From positions 14,146,001 to 14,210,000 of the forward strand of contig OX392534.1 of the NCBI GenBank assembly GCA_947623455.1: a DNA stretch of 64,000 nt, in the 5' to 3' direction. The translations under genes and the position numbers were made by a program. The DNA is from Mimachlamys varia. Taxonomy: Eukaryota > Mollusca > Bivalvia > Pectinida > Pectinidae. The notes below the pieces were generated by a model that saw only the letters and a program-made list of their open reading frames with translations, searched no databases and was not told the DNA's origin. Shown piece by piece: positions 1 through 9,634 of this stretch. Every line of letters starts with the position of its first letter. Position 1 is the first letter of the stretch.

Positions 1-376
1 ATATTGTAGATACAATGTATGCACATCCAATCCTGTATATTTATATATATTTACCAGTATGGTTGGTTATTGCAAGCAAATTTTGTATTGCAATGTATTC
101 AATATGTATTGCGATATGTTATTGCAATGCATCAGGATATGGTGTAATCCTATATTTTATTTTATTCAGTAATTAGGTAATATTAAAGATATTGAACCAT
201 GCATGCTGTTTTTGCATAAAATTAATAGTGTTATTTATGTACGTTTATTTCTGAATCATAGCTTTGTCTTGTTAAGGTCAATCATTACCTGTCTTTGATA
301 TTTCTTTTAAGTAAAACGATGATAAATGTGACAAAAATTTTACAGAAAATCAGTGACAGCTGTTATTAAATTCCAG
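1..376. other. Intron of DCLRE1C, AT-rich
   Basis: Sequence before the first visible exon. Loosely repeated TGTATTGCAATG-type words lie at 75-135. No exon or element is recognised. Confidence 0.5.
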
Positions 377-432
377 GCCGACTTGGTGCAGGTGACACTC
401 CTACCAGCTGCCCATTGTCCAGGCTCTGTCAT
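377..432 (+). CDS. DCLRE1C: DCLRE1C exon a: HCPGS metal-binding motif
   Basis: First exon in the window, after acceptor TTCCAG and before donor GTAAG. It encodes VTLLPAAHCPGSV; the histidine is the motif corresponding to human His115. It ends two bases into the following Met codon. Nothing coding is recognised upstream of it. Confidence 0.9.
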
Positions 433-3400
433 GTAAGACCATTGTTTTAATTTATTTACCCCAATGACAAGCTGACGTTTAACGTTACATCTCCTCTGCG
501 GTTATAAACATTGAGCAGGTGTTGGTCATTAACCTCATGTCAAATACTGTAGATACTATAAATAATTGATAGGTTGCTAATTTATCTAACAACAGATTTA
601 TAGTACATAACTATGTGAGCATAATTTTTAATTTTGAAAAAATAATTAAACTATCTGTCAGAGATATGAGATTAAAATATTTTAAGAAATATGGTACCTA
701 ATACCATTAGTTTAAGTTTTGAATAGCTTTAAGTTGGCATTCATAATCAATATGAATGCCAGCTGGAATGTGACAGATTCATTGTGAATCACTAGAACAT
801 TGACTCACAGGATTCATCATGTTTCATTTGGCATTCATATCCCAAATGAGTGCCGATATAAAACAGTCCAGTTGCGCTTGAATCAATGATAACCTGTTGG
901 TTGTTAAAGCTTTGTTCTTTTTCCACCATTGCTTATGTTTCCATGTTTCAACATACTTGTTTCCAATTGAGTCTGTTTCAATTAAAATATAATCTTGGCC
1001 TCATTCAAACAGTTAATCCAACTTGCATGTCTTTTGCATTGCCATCCACATCACAGTGTATAATGTTGATGATTGATTCCATGGGAACTCTAGAAAATGT
1101 ACAAATCATTGTTGGATATACAGTTTGGATTATAAGAATTAGGAGATAATTTGTTTACAATCAGGAAACTTTTGAAACATTAAGATCAATGGTGATATAG
1201 ACTGTCATAAATACAAATTGGTTCACAAATTAAGTTTTAATCAATATAGGATACATGTATATGATCTGTCCTTGCTGATTGCAGGTTCTTGTTTGAGGGA
1301 TCAGAAGGTACAGCTCTGTATACAGGAGACTTCCGCTGGGAGGCGAGTCACATCTCCAAAGTCGCAGCCCTCCACAACGGGGACAGGTAATATAATTAAT
1401 TATAAGGGGTTATCAAGGTGACTGTACCTATATATCTTGTCACTGGTCTTCACAATGGGGACAAGTAAGGGATTGTCAAGATGGCTGTAGGCCTATACGT
1501 AGCTATCTAATATCAGTTGTCACTGCTCTCCACAATGGGGATACCACCAAGAAAGGGAAAGTCAAGATGACTGTCTATAATATAAAACTAGCCTTACAAT
1601 ATAAAACTGGCCCTACTTTATCCAATCATCTCAATTACAAGAAGGAATACCAGAATTTTCCATAAAATGATATAATTATAGTATACTTTTCATGTTTTTG
1701 TCAGAGAACATTTTTCTAGCTGTTGATATATATCATGAGGGCATAAATTATAAAGTCAGTATCTCATGTAATTATTTATAGGTGAAAAGTATTATCTATT
1801 TACTGGTAACTTATTAAAATTTGTTGCAGTGTGAAGCCCATCCAAAGCTTGTATGTGGACACAACCTTTTGTCATCCGGACTGTCTCCACATCCCTAGCC
1901 GACAGGACTGCGTGGAGGCTGTCAATGGATTGGTCAAAGAGTGGATAGCCAAGGGTCAAGGTCATGTAGTCCATTTTACTCCAAGGTCAACATATGGCCA
2001 TGAGCACCTCCTGAAGGAAATCTCCACCAGAACTGGCCTTAAGGTATATTGGGCCTGTATGAATTGGAATCAGATAAGAGAAACCTAAACTATAGAAAGC
2101 TTTTACAATTATATTTGTCTTAGTTGTGAGTCACATTGTTTGGAAGATTTGATCTTGGTATCCATGGAGATCCAATAAAATTTTTATTCTGTAAGCACAG
2201 TGTTATTATTGCCCTTCATATTTAACTCCAATATCGATGATGTTTGTAGTGGTCAAAGTTATGATAAATACACTCTCATTACCAAAGGTGAAAATCAAAC
2301 TACACTGAGCTTCCCAGAATGTAGTAGCATATTTTATCTATTTATGGAAGGAGCATACTTATTATTCATTAGAAATTAAAAAAAAAAAGAATGAAAAATA
2401 ATTGCAATTTAAAAATAAAAAGAAGATATGTTTTTTACTTGATTACAGATCCATGTGTCAAAGTCCAAGGTAAGAATATATGAACAGATCTCTGACCTGC
2501 AAGGAATCTTCACCTCTGACCCTGACGAAACACCAATCCACGCCTGTCTAAAGGAGGTAAGCAAGAATCATTGTATTCATTCTCCTAGTATTAACTTCAT
2601 CAGTCAAATGTATTAAGTCTCAGTTATTGTTATGCCCCCATTAAGAAATAGGCATCCATGTCTTACAGACAATTTCTAATTTATTGTAGGTTAACATCTT
2701 GCTGTCCACAGCAAAATTATTTATCAATTACTTGGTATTTATATCTGTCACATGTACTGATTACATTCTACTGCAATCATATTATTATGTTCTCTACATC
2801 ACCTATGTAATAAAACACTTGAATTGTGAAGCCAGGACAATGACACCACTAGTATAGTTGTTCCTGATGTCCCTTTGATAACCAGTAGCCCTTAAAGTAA
2901 TATTTAAAAATGTACAGTGTACCCTTGTTATCCGTTCTAGAGGTTTAGGTGGCGGTATGCGAGGATGGCGATAAATTTGGGTGGCGATAGATCGAGGGTA
3001 CACGACGACATGAAATGAGGGGGGGGGGGGCATATAGTGTTACCCATGTCCGTCCCCATCCCGTCCTGTCCTGTCCTGTCCCGTCCCATGGTAATGTAAC
3101 CAGCTGGAGGCGGGGGCATTTATGTCTCACAGACATTTCTAGTTTTAATTAGACATTAAATTACTTCTGTTTAGTTTGTATGGAATCATTATACTCATGC
3201 AAATTTAAGGACACTCCATGCTTTTAAAAAATACGGTTACAGTATTTTCCTGAAACAAAATAAAAATCATTAACGTACATTACAAAGCAGAAATAACCCA
3301 TTTAGAAGAGAAGCAACACATTTCTTTGCCTTAGATTACGAGGGCCCCTGTATACCACTATGTATCATTCTGAAACCTAGAAGGAGAATGTAAACTTTCC

Positions 3401-6400
3401 TCTATACTTACCAGACGCTTATCTGTCCTTCATTTCATGGGTGTCATTTGGAGGCAGGCAGGGTGGTCTAGCGGTAGAACGCCGATCTCGTGATTGAAGG
3501 GTTGCAATTAAAGTTTGAGTCCCGGCCAAGGCACTTGTGTTGTATCCTTGAGCGAGATATTTTACCCCGCTTCTTCTAGTCTACTCAGCTGTGGTTGGGC
3601 AGTGCTAGAAATTGTTGAATGCTAGCAATGCTAGCAGAATTGACTCCTGAGTCGTAACTTTAAAACGATTGAAATCCCCACCCCAAAATTATATATATAC
3701 CACTGGATATAAAGAGATAAACACAATCGTGATATTGGCATTGATGTTGGGGTCTGGCACATCCATAGTTTCCCCGATCAGTTGAGCTCGAAAACAAATG
3801 AGATACCAACCAATTAACCAAACTTTTAATTTATACTGAATCAGATATGCTTCAACTATTGGTCTTTTGGTCTGTCCCTGTCCATGGGATCTTTTTAGGA
3901 AATATTTTACCATGATTACCTAGATACCAATGTATCCAGGTGAGCAATACAGGCCCTCTGGGCCTCTTGCTTTCTTTGCAAGATTTTGTACAAGTTGTAA
4001 CTGAAATCAATGGAAATGAATCATGGATATTTTATGTGATTGGTTAAAAAAAAACATGATATAAAGAGAAATTCATCTCAAAATACATGATATTAACCAA
4101 ATAAAAATTCATATATGTTATGGAGGGAAAAATGGTGCTTTGGAAAAACATGATATATTAAAGAGAAATGTGATATTTAAAGGGTTAATTGTTATTAAGT
4201 GGAATCCACTGAATATTATTATTATTTAGTTGGTTTGGTTACAGATGTTTGCCAGAGGTGATCGTGACTCTTTACCCTGTGACTACCAACCTCCCAAACA
4301 TTCCAAATTCAACAAGATGGTGATCCTGCCCTCCACCATGTACTTCACCAAGAAGATGCGGCTGAACCTAGCACACATTGTGGAGAGGACACGCGGGATC
4401 TACCGTGTCTGCTATTCCTTCCACTCGTCCTACAGCGAGGTGCGGAGCCTAGTCACCTATCTCCGACCAGGCAATGCCCGTCCTAATGTCAAGCCAAAAC
4501 CGGACTCTTCTTTAGGGGAGGTAATCAGGCTTATATTTCGTTATTTTCGCTGATCAGCTTATATTTCATCTTTGGTATGCACATACATGTTATTTGCTAT
4601 GACAAAAAAGTTGGGGGAGTATACTGGAATCAACCTGCTGGTTGGTTCATCAATCAGTCTGTCCATTCGTCTGTCAATTTACATTTTTTGGACAAGTTTT
4701 TTTTAGAAGCTTGCCACCATTCAATAATTTGTACCACTGTTGATTTTTGTATAGAACATTTGCATGAGGTTCAGCATCCATTTCATTTAGTCACATTTTG
4801 AATAATTTATTTTGCCTAGCGCTTCTGACTAGACTATTTTTGCAGAAAATCCAGGTGAGGTTTGGCAACAGGTTTTTGATGCCAAGCATTCATTATTTGT
4901 ACTATGGTACTGATTTTTACAAGGAGGATTTTACGAATTCAACTGTTAACTTCAACATCCATTTCATGGAGTCAAATTCGGAATTATGTGTGGACTTAAA
5001 CTTTCATTTTAAACCAAAATAAAAAATTAAAATGATGTCCTAATTTTACTAATCATTTGTTTTACGAAAGCATTATGCAGGGATATATTGGTCCTTGCTT
5101 GGACAGCTCTAGTATTGAAACTGAATTAGATTGTAAGTGTGACAAGTGCATGTTTATAAATAATTATACACTGTCAGTTTTATTTGCTTATTGGTTTCCA
5201 TGTAATTACTAGCCTGCTTATGTGTCAATAAAATCTGTTATGTAAAACATGTTGACATACATTTATCTCAGATTGAATTGGATCACGAATAACAGAGGAA
5301 TATGAATTCACAAAATTTGTTTGATTTGTTTTTAGAATAAACTGTTTACCAAACAATAAGAACAGAACTAAACCAAATAATGCAAACTCTTGTTTTCATC
5401 ATGACGTGATTGTTACATCAATATACGAGAGTGATGCAATTATCTTATTTCAGGTATTAGTTAGTTCAGTATGTTTAGTTTAGTATGTTTTTCATCTAAA
5501 GGATATTTCCTTATCTCTAACAGTGTCCATGGTATGCTTTTAAAAGATAAATGTCAAAATGTCATCTTTTTCTTCGTACAGGTTCAGAAGCGACTAAACC
5601 ACTTCCTGAAGTTAGACCATATCAAGCATAAATACGAGACCGTCGACAAAACATTTGGTACTCTTAAAAAACGGAAATTTCAGAAAAGGAAATTCACGAG
5701 AAAGTGTGAGTTGATCCTTTAAACATGATACAATATTAATACAGCTTTAAATATTAAAACTGCTTTAAATGCAAATTAATATTATACTCATCAAGATATG
5801 ACCACTTGGCGTAAATACAGAACATTGTAGAAGAGTTAGTTATATTATTTAAGTTAGAGTTTTGTCAGTGTTTGGTTTTGATACTAAATGAAAATATCAC
5901 TTTGCGAAAAGATCAGTTTTTGTGTCCAATTGAAATAGGAATTGTCTCCACATTTAAAGTGATAATCTTGGGTGTATGGAGAATGTAACTACATCTTCAC
6001 CCAAACGCTATAAATGGGCATAAAGAGAAGAATGTAGCCATGCTAATAAAACTGACTCTGATGTCGTACCCCGCCCTTAGGGACTTACTTTCTGGGTCCT
6101 AACTTGGAAATGTTTTTAATTTCTTCCACTTGGTGTTCTACTTGTCTCATATATTGGCTTTTAGGCAAATATTGCGTAGATTGAGATTTCTCTGTCTACA
6201 TACACTAGTGTAGTGGTTGCTTATTTTATGCATGTGCATTTCCTGCAGTGGGAAAGAGTTGCAATATAGTGAAACAATTGCACATCACATCATCAAGAAA
6301 TCCTCAATGAGTCAACCAGTTATGCTTGCTCTTTCTCTTTTCACTCCTAGCAAAATGGAAAGCTTGGTTTGGTTTGTTTTGTTTTACATCCTATTAACAA

Positions 6401-9400
6401 CCAGGCTCATTTAAGGATGTACCAGATTTTGGAAGTGGAGGAAAGCCAGAGTACCTGGAGAAAAACCACTGACATACAGTCAGTACCTGGCAACTGCCCC
6501 ACGTGGGTTTCAAACTCAAAACCCAGAGGTGGAGGGCTATAGTTGTAGAATGTCGGGACACTTTAACCACTTGACCACCACAGCCCCATTGATAAAATGG
6601 AAGGCAATGCGGCTTGGTATATCTTGATGCCAATTAAAACAACCTGCATGTACTTCGATACTTGTCCTTTGAATATTACAGAGGTGACACCTGACTTCAA
6701 AACAAGTCAGTTTTACTGTTACCTGCAATTTTGTTGTGACATATATTCCAGGAGAGTAAGAGAATGAAAGTGAGGGTATACCCAGGAGTACCAAGGATAT
6801 CATCAAGGGTGCATGGCAATGATGTGACAAGCTGATGAGGTGACTCTGGTTTTCCAGATGCACTTGTAATATATCCATCCGGAAATGGTCATGCTTGTAT
6901 TATAATGCTCATGTCTGTCATAAACATAAGCTGTAGAGTAGTAAAAGTAACCCGTTATATGTCTGATATAAAAATATCAATCATGCATCTTTGTTTTTCC
7001 AGGTTCAAGTGATTCGGATGACCTTGTGTTTGGATCTCCGGACCTCAAGCGTATGAGGAGTGTGGAAGGAAACATCACGCCCGTGAAAAATCAAGGTGGG
7101 ACTCCAGGCCCAGAAGGGGGTGAGGAGGGAGTGAATGTACCCCCAATGTCTCCACAGGAAGCTGTCACCCCAATGAAGAGTGAGATATCAGATGTCCAGA
7201 GTTCCTACGCTGGCAGTAACCATGACGACAGTGAGATGAGCGATACTGGACTGCTTTGTGAATCCGGTGATGACCAGGAGGAAAACAGGTGAGATATCAC
7301 TTAAAGTCTGTAAGAGAAAATATAATGGCCCAAAACAAAATGAGTTGAACATTTTCTGGGATTTATTAAAAAGTCTTAGTTTACCTATAGCTTATCATTA
7401 CTCCTTGGTCAGCCATTTTTGTCTCTCTGATTTGATTTTGCTTTCACAGCGCTTGTAAAAAAAATTGCTGTGCAAAACCTCAGACTAAAACCTATTGTTG
7501 TAGTAACCTTTTCAGAAACTTCCCAAACTGAACATTTTCAATTTTAATGTTATTTGTTTATTTTTCTCTGTAGTATTTTCAAGCGAGATAACCTTTCAAC
7601 TCCACCACAGAGCCTGTTGGACGCTATAGATTCCGTGAGTTACTCACAGGTATTGAACTCCTTTAGAGTTACCTTCCTTGAAGATGAGGAGCAGATGGTT
7701 GGACAGCAGGCATGGGAGTCACCTGACATTCCAGATTTTGGTGAAGAAGCAACAAAGTTGGAAAAACTGCTCAGGGAAGGATCCAGGGTAAATGATGTGG
7801 GCTGTGAGGAGAAAAACTATGAGGAGAAAAGCTGTGAGGAGAAAAACTGTGAGGTGAAATCTGAGGCTTCGAATGGAGACGATATTGGTAATAAATCTAG
7901 TCAAAATATGGACATATCAAGTGCTACAAATGGAACAGTAGCAAACATGACAGCAGATTCTTGTGAAAGTTCAAAGTTGCAAGGTTACCATGGAGATGTT
8001 GATAGTTCACTGGAAGAGGTAGATTCAAGTCAGAAGTGTTTAACCAAAGATGTGAGTGGATTTGACAAAGCTGGGAACAATAGTCATTCAGAGGAAATAA
8101 GTAGAGCTATTAAAGACTCAGATGATGAACTGTTGGAGCATAACTCAAACAAACACATAGATATTAGTGAAGTGGTTGATTCAGCTACTATTGTAGATCA
8201 TAGTTCAGAGTCTGAACTTAATCACAAGGATAAGCCTTGTTCTGGGTGTAGCAGGAATGAAGTTGTGGACACATCACAAAATTGCTCTGAGCACTCAGAG
8301 ACAGTATCTTCTATTAAAGAACAATCCATAGATACAAATTCTACTTATTCTAAAAACTTGAAGAAAAATGGCAGCTATGATTTGTTTGAGAGTAGTCACG
8401 ATGGATTCTGTGAGGGTGAGATGGAAGGTGAATGTCAAATAGTGTCGACAAGTGTTCAGGGCCCATCTGAACAGGACAGGAAATTTGACAGCAAAGAAGA
8501 AAAAAAGGAAAGTTTAAATTGTAAGAGTTGTGAACCAAAGTTATTACAGGATGGACAAGATAATCAAATAAACACAGATGGACAAGGATGTGGAGAAAAA
8601 AATCAGACGGATATGAAAAAGCATAAACTGTCTCCAGAAATGTCCGAAACATCTGCAGGTTTTGAAATTACAGACTTGACAGAAAACTGTGATGAACATT
8701 CCTGCCTCTCTGACAAAGTTAAACAAGAAGTGCAGGTGGTGCCGAAATCACATGTATGTCAGATAGCAAACGATGAAGACAAGAAACGTCAAAGTATGTC
8801 CAAGAAGGGGGTACATAGGCTATCATCCTGTGACACTCCAGGAACTTCTCGCAGTGTTTGTCAGTGTGTACTAGATGCTAGTCCGCAGCCGGAGACCATT
8901 TTGGTGGAGATTCAGGAAGACAACGTGGGAGATCAGGGGGTACATAAAAAAAGGCAGCAAAATAAACGGTCCCCGCAAAAACCCTCGTCAAAACTCCTCA
9001 CCAACACACGAACAAATGATATTGTTATAGCGATATTAGATTCTGATTCAGAATCTGATGAGGAGTTAATTTCTCCTGGACAGAAGAGAGATGTTACAAG
9101 TTCCCATGGCGATGAGTCAGACAGTGATGTAACCTTACCCCCAAGTCAGGAGGTCGGCAATGTCACGAAGAAGGTCAAGGAGGTTTTTGATTCAACAGAC
9201 GTTAAGGATGAGGATGTCATGATTATAGATGATGATGATGATGATGACACAGATGATGATTCTGATGATAGCACATCAGCGTCTTCAAGTAGTAGCGACG
9301 AAAATCTGAAGAAGATAAGTCCTAAATCGAGACTGGACAAAATCCAGCAGGCACTGTACAAAAGAAACAAAGAGAAACTGCCAGAAGAGATCAGCATGTA

Positions 9401-9545
9401 CCTTGTGAATAATACGGCAGATAGAGACAGCCTGTCTGATGACAGTGACTGTGCCGTGATAGACCTTACACAGAGCGACAGTGAAGACGGGAGCAACGAA
9501 GTCGAAATCTCCCATTCAATATCCTATACTAAAGATGAAGGCTAG
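377..9545 (+). CDS. DCLRE1C: DCLRE1C (Artemis) nuclease, 3' part of gene, 8 exons
   Basis: Exons 377-432, 1285-1386, 1830-2043, 2449-2556, 4245-4520, 5582-5705, 7003-7288 and 7574-9545 join in phase to 1045 codons plus TAG; earlier exons lie before the window. Artemis is the metallo-beta-lactamase/beta-CASP nuclease that opens hairpins and trims DNA ends in non-homologous end joining. Counting from the first visible residue, His13 (HCPGS), Asp34 (TGDFR), Asp63 (DTTFC) and His220 (SFHSSYSE) match human H115, D136, D165 and H319; the first three keep the human spacing exactly. His126, His155, Cys157 and Cys172 match the Artemis-specific beta-CASP zinc site (H228, H254, C256, C272), which separates it from SNM1A and Apollo. 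The tail after the core is about 750 residues, against roughly 300 in human, and is low-complexity and acidic. The core metal ligands visible here are all intact; the N-terminal HxHxDH motif is outside the window. Confidence 0.95.
1285..1386 (+). CDS. DCLRE1C: DCLRE1C exon b: TGDFR motif
   Basis: Acceptor TTGCAG, donor GTAAT. It encodes FLFEGSEGTALYTGDFRWE and then HISKVAALHNGD; the Asp of TGDFR corresponds to human Asp136. The exon's last ~16 bases and its donor recur twice downstream at a period of 78-80 bp (see the repeat at 1371-1600). Confidence 0.92.
1371..1600 (+). repeat. Three tandem copies of the end of DCLRE1C exon b plus its splice donor
   Basis: The exon end CCACAACGGGGACAG|GTAA recurs as TCACAATGGGGACAA|GTAA near 1450 and as CCACAATGGGGAT near 1530, spacing 78-80 bp. 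The following intron words (TCAAGGTGACTGT, TCAAGATGGCTGT, TCAAGATGACTGT) recur too, so the unit spans the exon-intron boundary. The second copy keeps a usable-looking GTAAGG donor; the third has lost the GT. Confidence 0.75.
1830..2043 (+). CDS. DCLRE1C: DCLRE1C exon c: DTTFC motif and start of beta-CASP domain
   Basis: Acceptor GTTGCAG, donor GTATAT; 1 + 213 bases, leaving phase 0. It encodes IQSLYVDTTFCHPDCLHIPS, whose first Asp matches human Asp165, and then the beginning of the beta-CASP domain with GHVVHFTPRSTYGHEHL. Confidence 0.93.
2449..2556 (+). CDS. DCLRE1C: DCLRE1C exon d: zinc-finger ligands
   Basis: A 36-codon exon between TTACAG and GTAAG. It contains IHVSKSKV and TPIHACLKE, carrying the histidines and cysteine equivalent to human H228, H254 and C256 of the Artemis beta-CASP zinc site. 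Confidence 0.92.
2557..3455. other. DCLRE1C intron with a degenerate dispersed repeat
   Basis: No exon is seen. Around 2990-3140 is a mollusc-type dispersed repeat: GGGGGCATATAG, a C/T-rich CCTGTCC run, ATGGTAATGTAACCAGCT, then ATGTCTCACAGACATTT. The same words recur at 30440-30585, and related fragments at 2630-2670, 57740-57900 and 58915-58960. Confidence 0.5.
3456..3690 (+). mobile_element. tRNA-derived SINE
   Basis: A polymerase III A box (TGGTCTAGCGG, 3464-3474) and B box (AGTTTGAGTCC, 3512-3522) sit at tRNA spacing. They are followed by a body with GGCACTTGTGTTGTATCCTTG and an A-rich end. It lies in a DCLRE1C intron in the sense direction. The tRNA-derived nature is well supported; the family name is not determined. 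Confidence 0.75.
3691..4244. other. DCLRE1C intron, no element recognised
   Basis: AT-rich intron sequence with repeated words such as CATGATAT and AAAGAGAAAT at 4050-4180. No coding potential is seen. Confidence 0.4.
4245..4520 (+). CDS. DCLRE1C: DCLRE1C exon e: SFHSSYSE catalytic motif
   Basis: A 92-codon exon between TTACAG and GTAATC. It encodes the fourth zinc ligand (SLPCDY, human C272), ILPSTMYFTKKMR and CYSFHSSYSEVRSLVTYLRP; the histidine is equivalent to human His319. This exon is the closest to the human sequence and fixes the identification. Confidence 0.95.
4521..5581. other. DCLRE1C intron, degenerate internal duplication
   Basis: Two loosely similar stretches at about 4685-4800 and 4865-4985 share ATTT(T)GTACTA/CC..TG, TTGATTTTT and CATCCATTTCAT words. 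They may be old copies of one repeat. No exon. Confidence 0.35.
5582..5705 (+). CDS. DCLRE1C: DCLRE1C exon f: basic linker after the catalytic core
   Basis: Acceptor CGTACAG, donor GTGAGT. It encodes a Lys/Arg-rich stretch (KKRKFQKRKFTRK), possibly a nuclear localisation signal, at the point where the catalytic core gives way to the disordered tail. Confidence 0.88.
5706..6364. other. DCLRE1C intron, nothing recognised
   Basis: AT-rich intron sequence without coding potential or clear repeats. Confidence 0.35.
6365..6588 (-). mobile_element. tRNA-derived SINE of the bivalve META-SINE type
   Basis: Read on the minus strand it starts GGGGCTGTGGTGGTCAAGTG (tRNA-like head with A box), has a B-box region GGGTTTTGAGTTTGAAACCC, a central block GGTTTTTCTCCAGGTACTC, and a tail of repeated AAACC/AAAAC words. 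The central block resembles the conserved domain of META-SINEs known in bivalves (from memory). A second copy lies at 26121-26327 and a tail-end fragment at 26401-26492. Confidence 0.75.
6589..7002. other. DCLRE1C intron, nothing recognised
   Basis: Intron sequence between the SINE and exon g. No exon or repeat is seen. Confidence 0.35.
7003..7288 (+). CDS. DCLRE1C: DCLRE1C exon g: disordered tail, first part
   Basis: Acceptor TTCCAG, donor GTGAGA. It begins SSDSDDLVFGSPD and is rich in Ser, Asp, Glu and Pro with several SP/TP sites. Phase fits both neighbouring exons (two bases in, two bases out). Confidence 0.88.
7574..9545 (+). CDS. DCLRE1C: DCLRE1C last exon: long acidic tail with SUMO-interaction-like motifs
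   Basis: Acceptor CTGTAG; open for 657 codons to TAG at 9543-9545. It starts SIFKRDNLSTPPQS, then has a short tandem peptide repeat of (C/Y)EEK(N/S) at about 7800-7862, and ends in Asp/Ser runs. SUMO-interaction-like motifs: EITDLTENCDE (8659-8692), IVIAILDSDSESDEE (9018-9063), VMIIDDDDDD (9212-9245) and AVIDLTQSDSED (9449-9488). No folded domain is seen. Its length is about twice the whole human tail. Confidence 0.92.
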
Positions 9546-9628
9546 GTTGTGATTTTCCTCTGTTGATATTAAGGTCACATGTGACCAGGAGAATAACCAT
9601 AATAATCAATATATCCTATTAAAATATA

Positions 9629-9634
9629 AATAAA
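9629..9634 (+). terminator. Candidate poly(A) signal of DCLRE1C
   Basis: AATAAA 84 bases after the DCLRE1C stop codon, in an A-rich stretch. Other AATAAA-like sites occur further on, so a longer 3' UTR is possible. Confidence 0.5.

Noticed and set aside
9146..9496. Minus-strand 116-codon ORF rich in serine
   Set aside because: Antisense of the Asp/Ser-rich DCLRE1C tail; GAT repeats read as ATC/TCA in reverse.
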